Shown: in pieces, positions 1 to 5,616 of the stretch
How positions within the stretch are numbered: position 1 is the stretch's first letter
Layout of the letters: every line of letters begins with the position of its first letter
Source of the DNA: Alistipes sp.
Lineage (GTDB): Bacteria; Bacteroidota; Bacteroidia; Bacteroidales; Rikenellaceae
Length of the DNA: 5,706 bases
Direction of reading: 5' to 3'
Assembly: GCA_017934845.1 (NCBI GenBank)
Contig: JAGBIR010000022.1
Location: 1-5,706, forward strand
Program-made: the position numbers and the translations under genes
Notes under the pieces: generated by a model
The model's input: the letters and a program-made list of their open reading frames with translations, nothing else
Told to the model about the DNA's origin: nothing
Databases searched by the model: none

Positions 1-550
1 GGAGTTGATCGAGAGTGAATTGTTTGGCCACGAGCGCGGAGCTTTTACCTCGGCAATCAAGCAGCGGAAGGGTAAATTCGAGCAGGCCAATGGTGGTACG
101 CTCTTTATGGATGAGATTGGCGATATGTCGCTCTCGGCACAGGCGAAGGTGTTGCGAGCTTTGCAGGAGAATAAAATCAGCCGTGTAGGTAGTGATAAGG
201 ATGTTGCAGTCGATGTGCGTGTTGTAGCTGCAACCAACAAGGATATTCGCGCGGAGATAGAGCGTGGAAATTTTCGTGAGGATTTGTATCATCGCTTGAG
301 CGTTATCCTCATAAAAGTGCCACCACTGCGTGAGCGCGCCGAAGATATTGCCGAACTTGTGGGCTACTTTATTGCGAAAATAGCAACCGAACATAATATC
401 GCGCAAAAGCGGGTCGATACCGATGCTATGGATGCTCTAATGGCTATGCCGTGGAGTGGCAATATCCGCGAGTTGCGCAATGTTGTCGAGCGGCTGATGA
501 TACTTAGTGGCGAGAGGATTACTCTCGATGATGTGAGGTTATATTGCTAA
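1..550 (+). CDS. Sigma-54-type AAA+ response regulator without HTH, 3' part only
   Basis: This is the C-terminal 182 residues of an NtrC-like AAA+ ATPase; the frame is open at the left edge (first full codon at base 2), so the Walker A motif and any receiver domain lie outside the window. Visible in fragment numbering: the sigma-54 contact loop as GAFTSA (13-18, usually GAFTGA), Walker B TLFMDE (D37, E38), sensor I N79 in AATNKD, arginine fingers in FREDLYHR (R92, R98), and sensor II in WSGNIRELRN (R156). These are the residues needed for ATP hydrolysis and remodelling of sigma-54 RNA polymerase. The protein stops about 25 residues after sensor II, leaving no room for the usual Fis-type HTH. 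From memory, Bacteroidota have a conserved regulator of about 390 residues (receiver plus AAA+) with this same short end and GAFTSA loop, so this is probably the natural terminus rather than a truncation. Its target genes cannot be inferred here. Confidence 0.93.
   Translation, partial: ELIESELFGHERGAFTSAIKQRKGKFEQANGGTLFMDEIGDMSLSAQAKVLRALQENKISRVGSDKDVAVDVRVVAATNKDIRAEIERGNFREDLYHRLSVILIKVPPLRERAEDIAELVGYFIAKIATEHNIAQKRVDTDAMDALMAMPWSGNIRELRNVVERLMILSGERITLDDVRLYC
511..527. repeat. 6-5-6 inverted repeat inside the 3' end of the regulator gene
   Basis: CGAGAG-GATTA-CTCTCG is a perfect 6-bp-arm dyad, 20 bases before the regulator's stop triplet and about 30 bases beyond the stop of the convergent phosphatase gene. 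It is the only clear hairpin near the convergent junction. No U-run follows it on either strand, so a classical intrinsic terminator is not supported. It also codes for the GERITLD stretch and may be coincidental. Confidence 0.3.
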
Positions 551-558
551 CTATGAGG

Positions 559-1218
559 CTAAATTCGCTCGATTGCAGCCAAAAGTTCGTTGGTATTATC
601 TACCATCTGCTCGGCTTTAGCCTCGATTAGCTCCTCGCGAGAGCGGAAACCCCACGTCACACCAATGGAGTGTATGCCGGCATTGTGGGCGGTCAGCATA
701 TCGACGGCTGAATCACCAACCATTATACACTGCTCGCGTGGCATAGCGGCCTGCTCAAGAATTATATCGATAAGCGCGGTGTCGGGCTTTAAGGGTACGC
801 CTTCGCGATTGCCGCATACATCAACAAAATCTATTGTGGGGAAGAATTTTCGAATCAATTTTTCGGTACCTGCTTGAAATTTATTCGATGCAACGGCCAA
901 TTTGTAGCCGCGTTGTTGCAGCTCGTCAATGAGAGCAGTAATGCCATCGTAGGGCGTGGTATGCTCGTCGATATGGTCGATATAGTAGGCGAGGAAATCG
1001 GCACGCGCAGCCTTAACGTAGTTCTCTGTGCGCAACTCCTCGGGCAATGCGCGTTCGACGAGTCGTAGGATACCATTACCAACGAACGAGCAATACTCCT
1101 CGAATGAGTGGGTAGGTAAATTACGCAGACGAAGCATATAATCACACGCAACAGCCAAATCGCCAATGGTGTTTAACAGCGTGCCATCCAAATCAAATAT
1201 TACGAGTCTATTTTTCAT
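559..1218 (-). CDS. HAD-superfamily phosphatase, phosphoglycolate phosphatase-like (HAD-IA)
   Basis: A complete 219-residue hydrolase of the haloacid dehalogenase superfamily, close in size and layout to phosphoglycolate phosphatase (Gph) and related small-molecule phosphatases. All four HAD motifs are present: motif I DLDGTLLNT with nucleophile D9 and acid/base D11, motif II VASNK (S111), motif III K144 in PLKPDT, and motif IV MVGDSAVDM (D169, D173) for Mg2+ binding. Residues about 17-85 form the alpha-helical C1 cap that selects substrate. There is no signal peptide or membrane segment, so it is cytoplasmic. I chose the ATG at 1218 because motif I should lie near residue 9 and an AAGGAGA sequence sits upstream; a longer in-frame start at 1332 would add 38 basic, non-family residues that lie inside nhaC. 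The gene overlaps nhaC by 11 nt, implying cotranscription and probably coupled translation. Substrate is not determined: 2-phosphoglycolate is a guess from family resemblance, and pyrophosphatase or nucleotidase activity is possible. Confidence 0.93.
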   Translation of the reverse strand: MKNRLVIFDLDGTLLNTIGDLAVACDYMLRLRNLPTHSFEEYCSFVGNGILRLVERALPEELRTENYVKAARADFLAYYIDHIDEHTTPYDGITALIDELQQRGYKLAVASNKFQAGTEKLIRKFFPTIDFVDVCGNREGVPLKPDTALIDIILEQAAMPREQCIMVGDSAVDMLTAHNAGIHSIGVTWGFRSREELIEAKAEQMVDNTNELLAAIERI

Positions 1219-2671
1219 TATCCGTAGTCTCCTTCTTTTTATAAATCTTATATCCAATGGCCGCCATAAATATCGACATAAGCGGGCTGACAATGTTGAA
1301 TATGCAGTAGGGCAGGTAGGTGAGTGTCGCAACGCCCAAAACGGTAGATTGTGTCATACCACACGAATTCCACGGAATAAGTACCGAAGTAACCGTAGCC
1401 GAGTCCTCGACACTACGCGACATAAGTCTGCGCTCCAAACCTCGCTTGTCGTACAAGCCTCCAAAGAGGTTCGAGGTAAGGATAATCGATATATATTGGT
1501 CGCCGGTGGTGATGTTAAAGAAGATTCCCGAGCAAACCGTCGAAGTGACGATGCTTACCGTACGATGAGCAATTCGAAGGAAGAGCTGCGAGATAGCTAC
1601 CAACATTCCGCTACCCCACATAACGCCTCCGAAGCACATTGCGCAGATAATAAGCCAGATTGTATTCATCATACCACCCATACCCCCCGTTGCAACCAAG
1701 TCATTCAGTAGTGTGTTGCCGGTCTCAACGGCAGTGTCGGTTGTGGTAGCCGTTACAATCGCTTTGAACGATGTGAGGAACGACAAAGAGTCGGTGCCGG
1801 CAATTTGCATCAGAATGTCGGGCTGGGCAACAGCCATAGCTATGGCGGCCATCAAAACCGACGTAAAGAGTGTTACGATGGCGGGCAAGCGGCGGCTGAT
1901 AAGCACTCCTGTGAGCACAGGAACAATAAGCAGCCACGGTGAAATGTTGTATGTGTGCTGCAATGCAGCCTCGATTTGCATCGTGTCAACCATAGATGCA
2001 GGTGTCGCAGAAAGTCCCGCGATGGTAAATACTATGATTGCTATTACGAGCGAAGGCGTGGTGGTGATAAGCATATATTTAATATGGCTGAACAGAGGCA
2101 CCTCCGAGGTCGATGATGCCAAGACTGTCGTGTCGCTCATCAGCGATACCTTATCGCCAAAATATGCTCCCGAAATAATCGCTCCTGCAATCCATCCGTC
2201 GTCGAAGCCTAACGCTCGACCGATACCCATAAGGGCAACGCCTATGGTCGCGATAGTTGTCCAAGATGAGCCGGTAAGGAGCGAAATTACGGCGCAGATT
2301 ATGCAGGTTGCAGGCAGGAAGATGGCGGGGTGCATAATCTTCAGTCCGTAGTAAATCAGCGTGGGGATAATACCGCTTGCCATCCAGGTACCGGCAATAG
2401 CTCCAATAAGTAGCAGAATGAGCAGGGCGGGGGTTGCGCTGCGCATATTTGTGACGATAGCATCCTCCAGAGTCTGCCATTTGCATCTATAACCGATGAT
2501 GGCTATGGCCGAACATACGGCCGATGCCGCCATAAGAGAAAGCTGACTACCGCCTGCGATGGCATCTCCGCCAAAAATCTTGATAGTGAGGGCCAAAAGT
2601 ATTATCAGCACCACCAACGGTATGAATGATACGACCAGCGATGGCTGTTTATGTGAGTTTGTCTTTGTCAT
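1208..2671 (-). CDS. nhaC: NhaC-family Na+/H+ antiporter
   Basis: A 487-residue integral inner-membrane protein expected to exchange external H+ for internal Na+, serving sodium and pH homeostasis. About a dozen hydrophobic segments are visible, for example near residues 12-32, 43-61, 80-100, 115-133, 141-155, 160-172, 198-220, 246-258, 264-282, 337-365, 374-386 and 447-475. Conserved-looking NhaC signatures include TGSSWTT (133-139), SGAYFGDKVSLMSDTT (167-182), GGVMWGSGM (348-356), TGDQYISI (389-396) and PWNSCGM (434-440). The acidic and polar residues in SGAYFGDK...SDTT are the likely ion-binding region of this family. Length matches the family (about 450-500). The C-terminal tail is short and charged (KKKETTDNEK). 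The start at 2671 follows a short AAGG sequence and precedes the first membrane segment by 11 residues. It has its own promoter and is followed by the overlapping phosphatase gene. Distinguishing Na+/H+ from malate-2H+/lactate-Na+ exchange (MleN, same family) is not possible from sequence alone. Confidence 0.92.
   Translation of the reverse strand: MTKTNSHKQPSLVVSFIPLVVLIILLALTIKIFGGDAIAGGSQLSLMAASAVCSAIAIIGYRCKWQTLEDAIVTNMRSATPALLILLLIGAIAGTWMASGIIPTLIYYGLKIMHPAIFLPATCIICAVISLLTGSSWTTIATIGVALMGIGRALGFDDGWIAGAIISGAYFGDKVSLMSDTTVLASSTSEVPLFSHIKYMLITTTPSLVIAIIVFTIAGLSATPASMVDTMQIEAALQHTYNISPWLLIVPVLTGVLISRRLPAIVTLFTSVLMAAIAMAVAQPDILMQIAGTDSLSFLTSFKAIVTATTTDTAVETGNTLLNDLVATGGMGGMMNTIWLIICAMCFGGVMWGSGMLVAISQLFLRIAHRTVSIVTSTVCSGIFFNITTGDQYISIILTSNLFGGLYDKRGLERRLMSRSVEDSATVTSVLIPWNSCGMTQSTVLGVATLTYLPYCIFNIVSPLMSIFMAAIGYKIYKKKETTDNEK
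1228..1234 (-). promoter_or_regulatory. Shine-Dalgarno site of the HAD phosphatase
   Basis: On the - strand AAGGAGA lies 9 nt before the ATG at 1218, inside the last codons of nhaC (encoding KKET). Bacteroidota often lack strong sites of this kind. Its presence supports the short start and re-initiation by ribosomes finishing nhaC. Confidence 0.6.
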
Positions 2672-2700
2672 ATAACCTTATGCAAAAATATTTCGGGCGA

Positions 2701-2731
2701 CAAAGATACTCAATTAATAGAAAATAGCAAC
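2701..2731 (-). promoter_or_regulatory. nhaC promoter, Bacteroidota sigma-ABfr type
   Basis: On the - strand TATCTTTG (2708-2701) matches the Bacteroidota -7 consensus TAnnTTTG exactly. A GTTG (2731-2728) stands 19 bp upstream, the canonical spacing to the -33 TTTG element. Transcription would start near 2694, giving a leader of about 23 nt. A second TAnnTTTG (TATTTTTG, 2690-2683) lies closer to the ATG, but it would leave a leader of only about 5 nt and has a worse-spaced -33 (TTG at 20 bp), so it is the less likely choice. Confidence 0.7.
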
Positions 2732-2735
2732 ATCT

Positions 2736-2753
2736 ACCATAATACTTTATGGT
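2736..2753. repeat. 7-4-7 perfect palindrome upstream of the nhaC promoter
   Basis: ACCATAA-TACT-TTATGGT has perfect 7-bp arms around a 4-nt centre and ends 4 bp upstream of the nhaC -33 element. Its position fits a binding site for a dimeric regulator. As RNA it would be a weak AU-rich hairpin after the M16 stop codon, with no following U-run, so a terminator role is less likely. Confidence 0.5.
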
Positions 2754-2773
2754 AATTGCCTGCGGCCGGCCTT

Positions 2774-4027
2774 TTATCCGACAACTACCGTTACGAGGTC
2801 CTCGGGCGAGAGGTATTGCTGTGCGAGGCGTAACAGATCGTTGGGGGAGGTTTGGCGAATGCGCTCCAGATTGTATTGGATATGCTGATTGTCGAAGCCG
2901 CAAAGAATATTCTCGGTTGTAACATCGGCAATGCCGAACGGCCCGTCGAGTATGCGCATCATCTCTCCCGCCATAATATTCTTTACAAGCGAAAGCTCCT
3001 CTTCCGGGACAGGCTCTCGGCGCAGACGCTCTATCTCGGTTGCAATCTCCTCCAATGCCTGCTCCTTTACCTCGCAGCCCACCTGCGTAGCTATGGCGAG
3101 GTATCCGGCGTGCTGGAAGTTGACCATAGCCGAGTAAACGCCATAGGTAAAGCCGTTGCGCTCGCGCAGATTCTGCATCAGTCTTGAACCGAAATAACCG
3201 CCCAAAACGGTTGACAGCACCTGCATAGGAATGAAATCATCGTGAGTGCGGCTGAATAGCATCCGCCCCATTCGTATCGAACTCTGCACAGCTCCGTCGT
3301 GGGGTAGGTGCATAGTGTGAGTGGTGTTGAAGGCGGGCATAACGATGGCCGACTGCTCGGTAGATTGTTGCAGCTTGCTTGTGATTTCATTTATGCGTCG
3401 CAGCACTTCGTCGATCAGATTACCGCTGCAAACTACAATGCAACGCTCGGCCGTATAGCGACGTTTATAATGTTCTAAAAGTATGTCGCGCGAGAGGTTG
3501 TCGTAACACTTTTCGTCGTATGATATGCCGTAGGGGTGATCATCGCCAAACATCGCGCGTGCGAAGTACTCTCGTGCGCGAGTCTCCACCTTGCGGCGTT
3601 CGATGGTGAGCTGCTGGCGGCGTTTTGCGCAATATGTCGATACCTCTTGCTCGGGGAAGGTGGGGCGGAGGATAACCTCCTCGATTACCTCGGCTGTCTG
3701 CGTAAAGAACTTCGAGAGCGAGCAGAATGTAACGTAGGCGTAGTCGCGGTCGATGTTGATATCGAAATATGAGCCATAGTAATCCAGCTGCTCGGCAATC
3801 TGTTGGGCGGTAAATTTCGCGCTACCTTCGGCTAACATATTTGCCGTTGCCGAGGCTGCGAAGGGGTGCGATTGCGTTGTCGAGCCTGCGTGAAACACGA
3901 ACGACAGACGTACTACCTCGTATTCGGGGCAGTGGATTGCATATATGGGTGTCCCGTTATCGGCTGTGAGGGCCGTAGTCGGGGGAACGCTTATTGTTGA
4001 CGGGATGGTTATCTCGGGCTGTTTCAT
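2774..4027 (-). CDS. M16 peptidase-like protein, non-catalytic partner subunit
   Basis: A 417-residue protein of the insulinase/pitrilysin (M16, probably M16B) superfamily. The region that should hold the HxxEH zinc motif reads FAASATANML (57-66), so the metal ligands are missing. In the second half it keeps GGYFGSRLMQNLRERNGFTYG (split as 277-286 and 287-296), with R282 and Y295 matching the Arg/Tyr pair known to bind substrate in the non-catalytic subunit of M16B heterodimers. It therefore probably supplies half of the peptidase chamber closed by the product of the upstream gene, whose stop it overlaps by the sequence ATGA (4024-4027). That overlap implies coupled, near-equal synthesis. There is no signal peptide or hydrophobic N-terminus (start MKQPEITIPS), so a cytoplasmic location is inferred. 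Length is normal for one M16B subunit. The substrate is unknown; family members degrade or process peptides. Confidence 0.9.
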   Translation of the reverse strand: MKQPEITIPSTISVPPTTALTADNGTPIYAIHCPEYEVVRLSFVFHAGSTTQSHPFAASATANMLAEGSAKFTAQQIAEQLDYYGSYFDINIDRDYAYVTFCSLSKFFTQTAEVIEEVILRPTFPEQEVSTYCAKRRQQLTIERRKVETRAREYFARAMFGDDHPYGISYDEKCYDNLSRDILLEHYKRRYTAERCIVVCSGNLIDEVLRRINEITSKLQQSTEQSAIVMPAFNTTHTMHLPHDGAVQSSIRMGRMLFSRTHDDFIPMQVLSTVLGGYFGSRLMQNLRERNGFTYGVYSAMVNFQHAGYLAIATQVGCEVKEQALEEIATEIERLRREPVPEEELSLVKNIMAGEMMRILDGPFGIADVTTENILCGFDNQHIQYNLERIRQTSPNDLLRLAQQYLSPEDLVTVVVG

Positions 4028-5268
4028 TGCTGTGATTTTGCGCGGTAAATAAGTGTTGATGAGTTTTGTGGTGTGAATACGCGACGTGAAAAGTCGGCAA
4101 CATCATCGCTGCCGAGCGAACGATAAATCTCGACCTCGCGATTGATAAGGCCCAAATCGCCAATCATCTCGTAATAGCCCAGATTCATTGCCTTGTTCAT
4201 AACATTCAGTTCGCCAAACAGAGTGTTTGCCTCGAATTTGTTTTTAACCTTTTCGAGTTCGTAGTCGGTAATATTCCCCTCCTGCAAATCTCGAATCTCC
4301 TCCCAGAAGGCTGCTTCGGCCTCGGCCTCGGTAGCCGATGGTAGAAGCTGACCCGTGAAGCAGAATGTGCCGCAATCGACATCGCCCGATATGTAGGCAT
4401 TTACCGACGCGAACAGCCGCTTACGCTTGATAAGTCGCTCGTAAAGGCGTGCCGAGTCACCTCCGGCAAGCAAATCGGAGGTCATGTCGCCCAAAAAGAA
4501 GTCGCGCGAGAGACGGTCGCCCATATGGAAGACTATGATAATCATCGTCGCGGGAACGTCGCGCTCAACCTCCAATCGTCGTGCACTCTGTTGTTGTGGC
4601 TCCTGCGGGATGGTAAGTGCGGGCATTGGTTTGTCCTCCAACCCACCAAACCACTTTTCTGCCAACTCAAATACTCGCTCTTGCGGAATGTCGGCCGAAA
4701 CCGATAAAATGGCGTTTGAAGGTTGATAGAAGCGGTCGTAAAAGGCGCGAATCTCTTCTGTCGAAGCGTTGGCAATATGGTCGGGCGATAAGCCGATTGT
4801 TGCCCATCGGTAGGGGTGGGTGGTATAGACCATATTTCGCAACAGCATATTTATATCGCCATACGGCTGATTTAAGTAACGCTGGCGGAACTCCTCGATA
4901 ACAACTCGCTTCTCGATGGCGATGGCCTCCTCCGAGAGGTTCAGACCCTGCATACGGTCGCTCTCCAGCCAAAGTGCTGTGTCGATATTATCGACGGGCA
5001 ATGTTATATAAAAATCGGTATAATCATTGTTGGTAAAAGCATTGTTCTCACCGCAGGCCATCTGTACGGGCGTGTCGAAGTCGGGTACGGCGTGCGTGCC
5101 ACGAAACATAAGATGCTCGAATAGATGAGCCAGGCCTGTTCGCTCGGGATTCTCGTTACGGGCTCCAACGCGGTAGAGAATGTTTACGGCAGCAAGGCGC
5201 GATGTGTGGTCGCGGTTGGCTATAACGGTGAGTCCGTTGCGGAGTGTATGTTTAGAGTATGTTATCAT
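4024..5268 (-). CDS. M16 zinc peptidase, catalytic subunit
   Basis: A 414-residue M16-family metallopeptidase. The inverted zinc motif HLFEH is at H48-E51-H52: two histidine ligands and the general base. The third ligand is probably E126 in RVVIEEF, 74 residues further on, as expected for HxxEH-x(~75)-E. FMFRGT-like context (HLMFRGTHAV, 52-61) and NAFTNNDYTDFYITLP (76-91) are typical of the active half. The second half carries GGDSARLYERLIKRK (269-283) but not the Arg/Tyr pattern of the partner, which the next gene has. Together they should form a clam-shell protease cutting short peptides. There is no signal peptide, so it is inferred to be cytoplasmic. I chose the ATG at 5268 because MITYSKHTLRNG resembles the usual family start. 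A GTG at 5277 adds three residues and follows directly on an in-frame TGA, so it remains possible. It is the first gene of its unit, divergent from nifJ. Confidence 0.93.
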   Translation of the reverse strand: MITYSKHTLRNGLTVIANRDHTSRLAAVNILYRVGARNENPERTGLAHLFEHLMFRGTHAVPDFDTPVQMACGENNAFTNNDYTDFYITLPVDNIDTALWLESDRMQGLNLSEEAIAIEKRVVIEEFRQRYLNQPYGDINMLLRNMVYTTHPYRWATIGLSPDHIANASTEEIRAFYDRFYQPSNAILSVSADIPQERVFELAEKWFGGLEDKPMPALTIPQEPQQQSARRLEVERDVPATMIIIVFHMGDRLSRDFFLGDMTSDLLAGGDSARLYERLIKRKRLFASVNAYISGDVDCGTFCFTGQLLPSATEAEAEAAFWEEIRDLQEGNITDYELEKVKNKFEANTLFGELNVMNKAMNLGYYEMIGDLGLINREVEIYRSLGSDDVADFSRRVFTPQNSSTLIYRAKSQQ

Positions 5269-5292
5269 AAATTGCACTCATAGTATTGGATG

Positions 5293-5322
5293 CAAAAATA
5301 AATAAATTTTCCGAATTACAGA
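5293..5322 (-). promoter_or_regulatory. Probable promoter of the M16 peptidase unit
   Basis: On the - strand TATTTTTG (5300-5293) matches the Bacteroidota -7 consensus TAnnTTTG. The -33 element is poor: TCTG (5322-5319) at 18 bp rather than TTTG at 19. Transcription would start near 5286, leaving about 18 nt before the ATG at 5268, which favours that start over the GTG at 5277. Confidence 0.45.
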
Positions 5323-5338
5323 GTCATTTGATATGACT
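5322..5338. repeat. 6-5-6 inverted repeat at the M16 promoter
   Basis: AGTCAT-TTGAT-ATGACT has perfect 6-bp arms. It begins at the outer edge of the weak -33 region of the M16 promoter and could be an operator or activator site for that unit. The regulator is not identifiable. Confidence 0.45.
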
Positions 5339-5409
5339 ATACATTACTCGCGCCACTTTGATGTGCTAATTTTAATTGGCTTTTGCTGCTAATTTTTAAG
5401 TGATTTTTA

Positions 5410-5429
5410 GTGTGAAATTATTAACACAA
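5410..5429. promoter_or_regulatory. Rex-like operator upstream of nifJ
   Basis: GTGTGAA-ATTATT-AACACAA fits the Rex site TTGTGAA-N6-TTCACAA at 11 of 14 defined positions, with exact spacing. The core TGTGA half is intact and the other half is ACACA instead of TCACA. Rex is the NADH/NAD+-sensing repressor of fermentative and redox genes, and pyruvate:ferredoxin oxidoreductase would be a sensible target. The site is centred about 65 bp before the predicted transcription start, which is far upstream for simple repression. A CRP-type site would need a spacer of 6 between TGTGA and TCACA, not 8. Confidence 0.35.
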
Positions 5430-5444
5430 AAAAAAATCGCAAAT

Positions 5445-5462
5445 TATTAAGATTTCTTAATA
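5445..5462. repeat. 7-4-7 palindrome overlapping the nifJ promoter
   Basis: TATTAAG-ATTT-CTTAATA has perfect 7-bp arms around a 4-nt centre. It covers the -33 region and part of the spacer of the predicted nifJ promoter, ending 8 bp before the -7 element. A protein bound here would block polymerase, so it is a candidate repressor site. The AT-rich composition raises the chance of a random palindrome. Confidence 0.45.
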
Positions 5463-5478
5463 TAAATGTGTAACTTTG
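5448..5478 (+). promoter_or_regulatory. nifJ promoter, Bacteroidota type
   Basis: TAACTTTG (5471-5478) is an exact match to the -7 consensus TAnnTTTG. The -33 position at 19 bp spacing reads TAAG, a weak match to TTTG. An A-run (5428-5436) lies just upstream and may act like an UP element. The predicted start near 5485 gives nifJ a leader of about 130 nt. Confidence 0.6.
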
Positions 5479-5616
5479 CGCGAATTTAGACTTTGTGAAA
5501 CGCGTTATAAGCGTTGTCGTTTGTAGCTTGCCTGCGGGAGTATCTTGTTGATATATGGCGAGTTGCGAATTTTAGGTTAGAGGAAAATTAGTGTAAAAAT
5601 ATAAAAAGGTTTAGTT

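Larger units (their letters stand above)
2672..2773. other. Intergenic region between the M16 unit and nhaC
   Basis: This 102-bp spacer separates two same-strand units. It holds, in - strand order, the palindromic octamer GGCCGGCC (2764-2771) next to the M16 stop, a 7-4-7 palindrome (2736-2753) and the nhaC promoter (2701-2731). There is no convincing terminator with a U-run, so read-through from the peptidase genes into nhaC is possible. Confidence 0.6.
5269..5616. other. Divergent intergenic region between the M16 unit and nifJ
   Basis: This 348-bp AT-rich stretch holds no gene I can support. It contains a - strand promoter for the M16 pair and a + strand promoter for nifJ. It also has three inverted repeats (5322-5338, 5410-5429, 5445-5462), a run of nine A (5428-5436), a direct repeat GCTAATTTT at 5364 and 5388 (24 bp apart), and a leader of about 130 nt before nifJ. 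Neither strand shows a tRNA or a riboswitch fold that I recognise. Confidence 0.75.

Noticed and set aside
1219..1332. N-terminal extension of the HAD phosphatase to 257 residues
   Set aside because: The extra 38 residues are arginine-rich, lie wholly within nhaC in another frame, and would push motif I far from its normal position. The ATG at 1218 has its own ribosome site.
1166..1711. 181-codon open frame on the + strand
   Set aside because: It is antisense to both nhaC and the phosphatase start, with low-complexity polar composition and no recognisable domain.
1713..2351. 212-codon open frame on the + strand opposite nhaC
   Set aside because: It mirrors the membrane-protein codons of nhaC on the other strand and shows no family motif; nhaC is clearly the real gene.
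2764..2771. GGCCGGCC octamer as part of a terminator
   Set aside because: It is a self-complementary octamer with no loop and no following U-run on either strand; probably chance or a restriction-type palindrome.
4484..4972. Several overlapping frames on both strands inside the catalytic M16 gene
   Set aside because: All are shadows of the peptidase reading frame, without motifs or ribosome sites.
5364..5397. Direct repeat of GCTAATTTT as a CRISPR or iteron array
   Set aside because: There are only two short copies in AT-rich DNA, with no further units at the same 24-bp spacing.
5555..5575. Six-codon frame MASCEF as a leader peptide gene
   Set aside because: The nearest GGGAG lies 14 nt upstream, too far, and no attenuator structure is evident, so it is kept only as a remark on the leader.
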